Positions 60,901-64,000 of a DNA stretch of 64,000 nt are shown here, one piece after another (position 1 is the stretch's first letter; the number at the start of each line of letters is the position of its first letter). Source of the stretch: Akkermansiaceae bacterium. GTDB lineage: Bacteria; Verrucomicrobiota; Verrucomicrobiia; Verrucomicrobiales; Akkermansiaceae. The position numbers and the translations under genes were made by a program. Below the pieces are notes generated by a model. The model saw nothing but the letters and a program-made list of their open reading frames with translations, made no database searches and was not told where the DNA came from. The stretch covers positions 1-64,000 of the forward strand of contig SUVL01000012.1 in NCBI GenBank assembly GCA_015062005.1, written 5' to 3'.

Positions 60901-61991
60901 GGGGTGCTGCCGATATTCAGGTGCCGGTGTTCTATTTTGCCGCGAAGGCTGATGCTGTTGAGGGCAAAGTTCTCAGCCAGCCTGGCTTTGCCGTCCAGCT
61001 CGATGGTGGGCGTGTTCTCCGGAGCTGAGTGAAGCTTGCTCAGAAACTCGCGCGATGGTGCGTCCAGATAACTGTAGGCAATCCGTATGAGGGGGGCTGT
61101 GCTTTTGGCGTTGAACTCCAATTCCCGGTTCAGCCAGTCGTATCCACCTTGGAGGGCAACGGTAGTATCCGGATCAATCGTACGAAAACTCAGGTGGTCG
61201 ATGGTGATGGTTTCTTCCTCCAGATGAGCAGTGAGCTGGGCATCCCGGAAATGGAATTGCTTGAATTCATAACTGGGAACTGTGCCATTGAACTCGACCC
61301 GCCATTTTTCCTCTTGGACGGCTGCGACTTTGAGGTGGGGATGCTGCTGGTCATTCCAGTTTTGGGCTTCCAGCTGCTGTTTCGCATCTTTCAGGTAGGG
61401 GCGCAGCTCCGATAGCTGAAATGTTGAGCCGGATTCGGTTTCTGTGCTGGAAAAATCTGAAAGTATCCGCTCCGGGTCTGTGAGCAGGATGCGTGTTTCA
61501 AGGGTGATATGGTTGAGAACCGCGCTGATATTGGTGTTGATGCCTTTGCCGCCGCGTAAAAAGACGGTGTAGATATCAATGTCATGGAGTGTGAGCGCAT
61601 CGTTCTCTTCCTGGCTCAGAGGGAAATTCAGCCTTCCGTCCGTAAGGCGTATGTTGACCGGGCGGAACTCGCCGGCCATCATGCGGGAAAGGCTGAAAGC
61701 AACCTGGACTTTCCGGGTTTTGAGGGTGATGGGCGCAGCGCCCGGCTGGGCCTGTTCCACCACCACATCCTCTGCCTTGATGGCCATGCCGGAACTGGGA
61801 GAAAGCCGGATTTTGCCAATTTTGAGGGAGATGCCATTTTTGGCTGCTTCTTCCTCAATATAGCGCAATGCACAGCCGGGCAGCCCGGCTGTGCAAAGCC
61901 ATGAAATGATTGCGATGACCAGCAGAACTCCTGCCAGACACATGCTCGGGAGGTAATTGCCAACGCGTCTGATAGAAAGTTTGCCTGCCAT
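57930..61991 (-). CDS. Large AsmA/DUF3971-like envelope protein
   Basis: 1353 residues with one N-terminal helix (LPSMCLAGVLLVIAIISWLC) and a long periplasmic part of repeating short beta strands. The AsmA-type elements are the early DVVVEQAQPGAAPITLKTRKVQVAFSLSRMMAGEFRPVNIRLTDG and late GSIAGALRIGFSGKHTTLDGYFNASNMDLKDIVASYG...GYGQVHLKDGDLMQIGLFRPIGALLS (spread over hundreds of residues). AsmA/TamB proteins are thought to form bridges that carry lipid between the membranes. It ends in a Lys/Glu-rich tail. It lies between rbfA and cls. Confidence 0.8.
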   Translation of the reverse strand: MAGKLSIRRVGNYLPSMCLAGVLLVIAIISWLCTAGLPGCALRYIEEEAAKNGISLKIGKIRLSPSSGMAIKAEDVVVEQAQPGAAPITLKTRKVQVAFSLSRMMAGEFRPVNIRLTDGRLNFPLSQEENDALTLHDIDIYTVFLRGGKGINTNISAVLNHITLETRILLTDPERILSDFSSTETESGSTFQLSELRPYLKDAKQQLEAQNWNDQQHPHLKVAAVQEEKWRVEFNGTVPSYEFKQFHFRDAQLTAHLEEETITIDHLSFRTIDPDTTVALQGGYDWLNRELEFNAKSTAPLIRIAYSYLDAPSREFLSKLHSAPENTPTIELDGKARLAENFALNSISLRGKIEHRHLNIGSTPVEQLYLSFFLQDGRFNLDSFKLQHEQGQISATARAEGESGHAEINLSLPDEIMLALVRDLSGNDKLILPQGIDFEDNISIHARGEMSLEPFVSGKTRFEDLIPSLQACSLQLNTGKTHVMGTDLQNPAITLKVHGIGYNNEAITAESIQLDALLGTANAPGQDMDAEDLLLNVKLQGLYTPADLSQLNIQQAELRASATTAQYQTTRLEKLHSTAALGNLGMRFDNITESLRSGSIALKLNADSFAHADTRVKEIYLDANIPEGLNLADAWKNMQKGTNIIADVKEIRHGADFVASDTKVRVNNTGPDTLTAEIASTIGAEQLNIQGAATLLNNDRLKLDEVSLRIPAAAFAPIWGGEPLAELKLPGLIEAEGDATVNTTTGALEECHYAILVPRLERVCHNVHVHKGMEIPIALEVRGDFKTDPDGCMQYRADALITHEHGEAMVHVTGNPLKECNITGTNTIPVNIINALIDNADAHWIMRDFRCTPGVTRNVIKNINTTIRYDKGIYVHALCDAELYNMEFLLGAIRDKEDTRGNPTGEEYLRTDLSPNPYSKIKEGKCGVEVLVQMDCVDEKGNPLPERLRINLNNPDLLYDNKPWLKRMGFKKGAATSRITGEAVRFNIENNTISLHKLKGNCYPAYSIGMYYAPIQHFLEDIILKDPVDIRTDYCIFPLSRNCDVPMQGLIHAEAATGAGFQFLGTTIPFTNFSGFINISDVDVYLDRMNAQCWGGSIAGALRIGFSGKHTTLDGYFNASNMDLKDIVASYGTDFTPAICNGYIRFQAAKPELEDVRGYGQVHLKDGDLMQIGLFRPIGALLSDMPGNLAKLQQSVNLKQEDAPPSWADKVIRALFDTGSSAIDTMQDSAYKVPFANHFLRYGIDEAFARFDISNGHLISRDMKAKGYNLNVGVQLDIDLDKLTLTGDLWPKISSVPTVLISPVTILSDFLIDINLYGDLISPQWEFGLSKKLKATDNSLSPEPQKEKELKTE

Positions 61992-62008
61992 GCGGTGAGG
62001 TGCGGGAA

Positions 62009-62395
62009 TCAGATTTCCGGGTCGAACTCGCCCTCCGGCAGGGGAGGTGCCTTGGGCAGGTTCTGCTCTATGTCATCCAGAAGATTCACCAGGTCCACAC
62101 CGCGCTGGGCGGAGTTATCGTGCTTGAAGGTAAGTTTCGGGGTGTTGCGCAGCACCACCCGCTTGCTCACCGCCCGCTGAATCTCGCCGCGCTTGCGGCT
62201 GAGCTTATCGATAACCTGGGCGGGAGCCATGCGGCCCACCACACCAACCCATACGCGGCCTTCCTTGAGGTCTTCCGTAATCTCGACATCCAGGATTGAG
62301 ACGATGGTTCCGGGCCATTCGAACTCCTTCTGAATGAAGGTGCCGATTTCCCGCTTCATCAACTCGTTCACTTTGTCAAGACGTCGTGTAGCCAT
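62009..62395 (-). CDS. rbfA: Ribosome-binding factor A
   Basis: 128 residues with the RbfA KH-like fold: RLDKVNELMKREIGTFIQKEF, VEITEDLKEGRVWVGVV, KRVVLRNTPKLTFKHDNSAQRGVDLVNLLDDI. It helps mature the 30S subunit. It is 6 bp after infB, the conserved neighbour, and 17 bp before the AsmA-like gene. Confidence 0.95.
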   Translation of the reverse strand: MATRRLDKVNELMKREIGTFIQKEFEWPGTIVSILDVEITEDLKEGRVWVGVVGRMAPAQVIDKLSRKRGEIQRAVSKRVVLRNTPKLTFKHDNSAQRGVDLVNLLDDIEQNLPKAPPLPEGEFDPEI

Positions 62396-62401
62396 GTTTC
62401 G

Positions 62402-64000
62402 TTACAATGTCTGTTTGATTTTCTCCAGGGAGTAGCACTCGATGACGTCGCCCACCTCGTAGTCGTTGTAGTCTGCCAGGCGGATACCGCATTCCAGACC
62501 AGCCTTGACTTCCTCCACTTCGTCCTGGAAGCGGCGCAGGGTGGACATCTTGCCGTCGAACACCACCTGACCATCGCGCAGCACGCGGGCCTCTGCCGTG
62601 CGGAGCATCTTGCCATCGGATACATAGGAACCGGCGGCCTTGCCCTTGTTGAGCTTGAACACCTGCTTGATTTCGGCGTGACCCAGCACAGTTTCGCGGG
62701 TCTCGGGTTCCAGCAGACCGAGCATGGCATCCTTCACCTGGTCGATGAGCTCGTACACGATGGAGAAAATCTTCACCTGCACGCCTTCGCGCTTCACGGC
62801 CTTCACGGCGTTGCTTTCCACCTTCACGTTGAAGCCCAGGATAACGGCATCGGAAGAGGAGGCAAGCAGAACATCGCTCTCGGAAATCGGACCGGCGGCA
62901 GCTCCGATGAACTGGCATTCCACCTTCTCGCTCTCGATATCCATGATGGCTTTCTTGATGGCCTCCACAGAGCCCTGCACGTCGCCCTTCAGATAGAGCT
63001 TCAGCACTGCCTTCTGGGCGCCATCACCCATCATGGCCAGAATATCCTCCATGCGCGAGCGGCGCGGAGCCGTCAGGCGCTGCTGGCGCAGTTCCTCCAG
63101 GCGCTCATCGGACAGGCGGCGGGCGGCGCGGTCGTTCTCCATTTCCACCAGCTCATCGCCCACATTCGGCGTCTCCAGGAAACCGGAAACCTCAGCAGGC
63201 ATGCCGGGTGTAGCCTTCTTGATGCGCTGGCCTTTGTCGTCGAGCATGGTTTTCACCTTGCCGGAGTAGGGGCCGCAGATGAAGGGCATGCCGACCTTCA
63301 GGGTGCCGCTCTGCACAATGACGGTAGCGGAGCTGCCTTTGCCCTGTTCCATGCGGGCCTCGATGATGGAGGCGCGGCAGTTGGCCTTGGGGTTGGCTTT
63401 CAGTTCCAGCACTTCGGCCTGCAGGCAGAGCAGGTCGAGCAGGTCATCAATGCCGGAGCCGGTGTGTGCGGAGACGTCCACGCACTCAATCTCGCCACCG
63501 AAGTCAGTGGGCATGAGGTCGTTCTCCATGAGCTGAGTGCGCACACGCAGCGGGTCGGCGGCGGGCAGGTCGCACTTGTTCACCGCTACGATGATGGTCT
63601 TGCCGGCAGCCTTGGCATGCATGATGGCTTCCTTCGTCTGCGGCATGATACCGTCGTTCGCCGCTACCACGAGCACCACAATGTCGGTCACGTCGGCGCC
63701 TCGGGCGCGCATCTCGGTGAAAATGGCGTGGCCGGGGGTATCAATGAAGGTGAGGGTGTTGCCAGCGTGGTTCACGGTGTAGGCACCGATGTGCTGGGTG
63801 ATACCACCGGCTTCACCGGCGGTTACCTTGGTGCGGCGGATGTAGTCGAGCAGGGAGGTCTTGCCGTGGTCCACGTGGCCCATCACGGTGATGATGGGGG
63901 TACGCACCTTCAGGGCGTCCTCGGGCTCTTCCTCTACGGCCACAGCCTCAGGCTCCTTGATTTCCTCTACCGGGGCCTTCACGCCGGCTCCTTTTTCGCG
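62402..64000 (-). CDS. infB: Translation initiation factor IF-2, C-terminal part (cut by window edge)
   Basis: The frame is open to the window end (533 codons), so the first GTG in the ORF track at 63982 is not the start; the N-terminus lies outside. Visible is the end of a Glu/Pro-rich linker, the GTPase domain ([49 protein letters not shown]) and the C-terminal domains to KIKQTL. It delivers initiator tRNA to the 30S subunit. First visible gene of infB-rbfA-asmA-cls. Confidence 0.96.
   Translation of the reverse strand, partial: REKGAGVKAPVEEIKEPEAVAVEEEPEDALKVRTPIITVMGHVDHGKTSLLDYIRRTKVTAGEAGGITQHIGAYTVNHAGNTLTFIDTPGHAIFTEMRARGADVTDIVVLVVAANDGIMPQTKEAIMHAKAAGKTIIVAVNKCDLPAADPLRVRTQLMENDLMPTDFGGEIECVDVSAHTGSGIDDLLDLLCLQAEVLELKANPKANCRASIIEARMEQGKGSSATVIVQSGTLKVGMPFICGPYSGKVKTMLDDKGQRIKKATPGMPAEVSGFLETPNVGDELVEMENDRAARRLSDERLEELRQQRLTAPRRSRMEDILAMMGDGAQKAVLKLYLKGDVQGSVEAIKKAIMDIESEKVECQFIGAAAGPISESDVLLASSSDAVILGFNVKVESNAVKAVKREGVQVKIFSIVYELIDQVKDAMLGLLEPETRETVLGHAEIKQVFKLNKGKAAGSYVSDGKMLRTAEARVLRDGQVVFDGKMSTLRRFQDEVEEVKAGLECGIRLADYNDYEVGDVIECYSLEKIKQTL

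Noticed and set aside
1-64000. CRISPR array, phage or insertion sequence
   Set aside because: No regularly spaced repeats, cas genes, transposase or phage structural genes were seen.

Overview
The window looks like a chromosomal segment of a Gram-negative, anaerobic member of the Verrucomicrobiota, most likely Akkermansia or a close relative. This is inference from gene content. The signs are a MurC-MurB fusion in a short murCB-ddl-ftsQ cluster, secreted glycoside hydrolase paralogues, an LptD-type outer-membrane protein, a moxR/bat aerotolerance operon with fused Bat genes, SufBCD without SufE or SufS beside it, pyruvate formate-lyase, menaquinone synthesis and a B12-riboswitch-controlled TonB receptor. 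Most genes lie on the minus strand. Where promoters can be read they mostly follow TTGNNN-N16/17-TANNNT, and several sit only 7-16 nt from the start codon.

Layout. 1-4.7 kb is an AT-richer, partly decayed edge: a truncated GNAT gene, a GNAT gene frameshifted directly behind a DevBCA-type exporter (membrane fusion protein, FtsX-like permease, ATPase), a gene-poor stretch, then tRNA-Ala(CGC) with a GC-rich cluster of tRNA-derived fragments beside it. 4.9-7.4 kb is a plus-strand operon of an FMN reductase-like protein and three unknown envelope proteins. 7.7-11.4 kb is fur-sufC-sufB-sufD. 11.6-14.6 kb is ruvB, a lipoprotein amidase and a membrane protein. 15-18.3 kb is pyrC, DUF3820, menA, a lipoprotein and a YjdF-like protein. 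18.4-22.5 kb is murCB-ddl-ftsQ. 22.6-32.1 kb holds two clan GH-D-like hydrolase paralogues with recQ, an OppF-like ATPase and meso-diaminopimelate dehydrogenase between them. 32.2-41 kb is the moxR/DUF58/bat operon. 41.2-45.5 kb holds lptD and a fused two-domain acyltransferase. 45.6-50.2 kb is the B12 operon (btuB-like receptor, YejA-like binding protein, TonB-like protein) behind a cobalamin riboswitch. 50.4-56.5 kb holds an aspartate-type aminotransferase, pflB and an M3 peptidase. 56.5-64 kb is infB (cut by the window edge), rbfA, a large AsmA-like protein and cardiolipin synthase.

How it fits together. Several blocks serve the envelope: precursor synthesis (ddh, ddl, murCB), septum (ftsQ), wall hydrolysis (amidase), outer-membrane assembly (lptD, AsmA-like), and lipids (cardiolipin synthase, OlsF-like acyltransferase). 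A second theme is life near oxygen. A Fur-family regulator with no CxxC zinc motif heads the suf operon, and a 13-bp palindrome in its promoter resembles three copies around two promoters of the oxygen-sensitive pflB. The candidates for undescribed biology are this possible Fur/Suf/Pfl regulon, the riboswitch-controlled operon that pairs a TonB receptor with a peptide-type binding protein, and the tRNA-Ala-derived inverted element.
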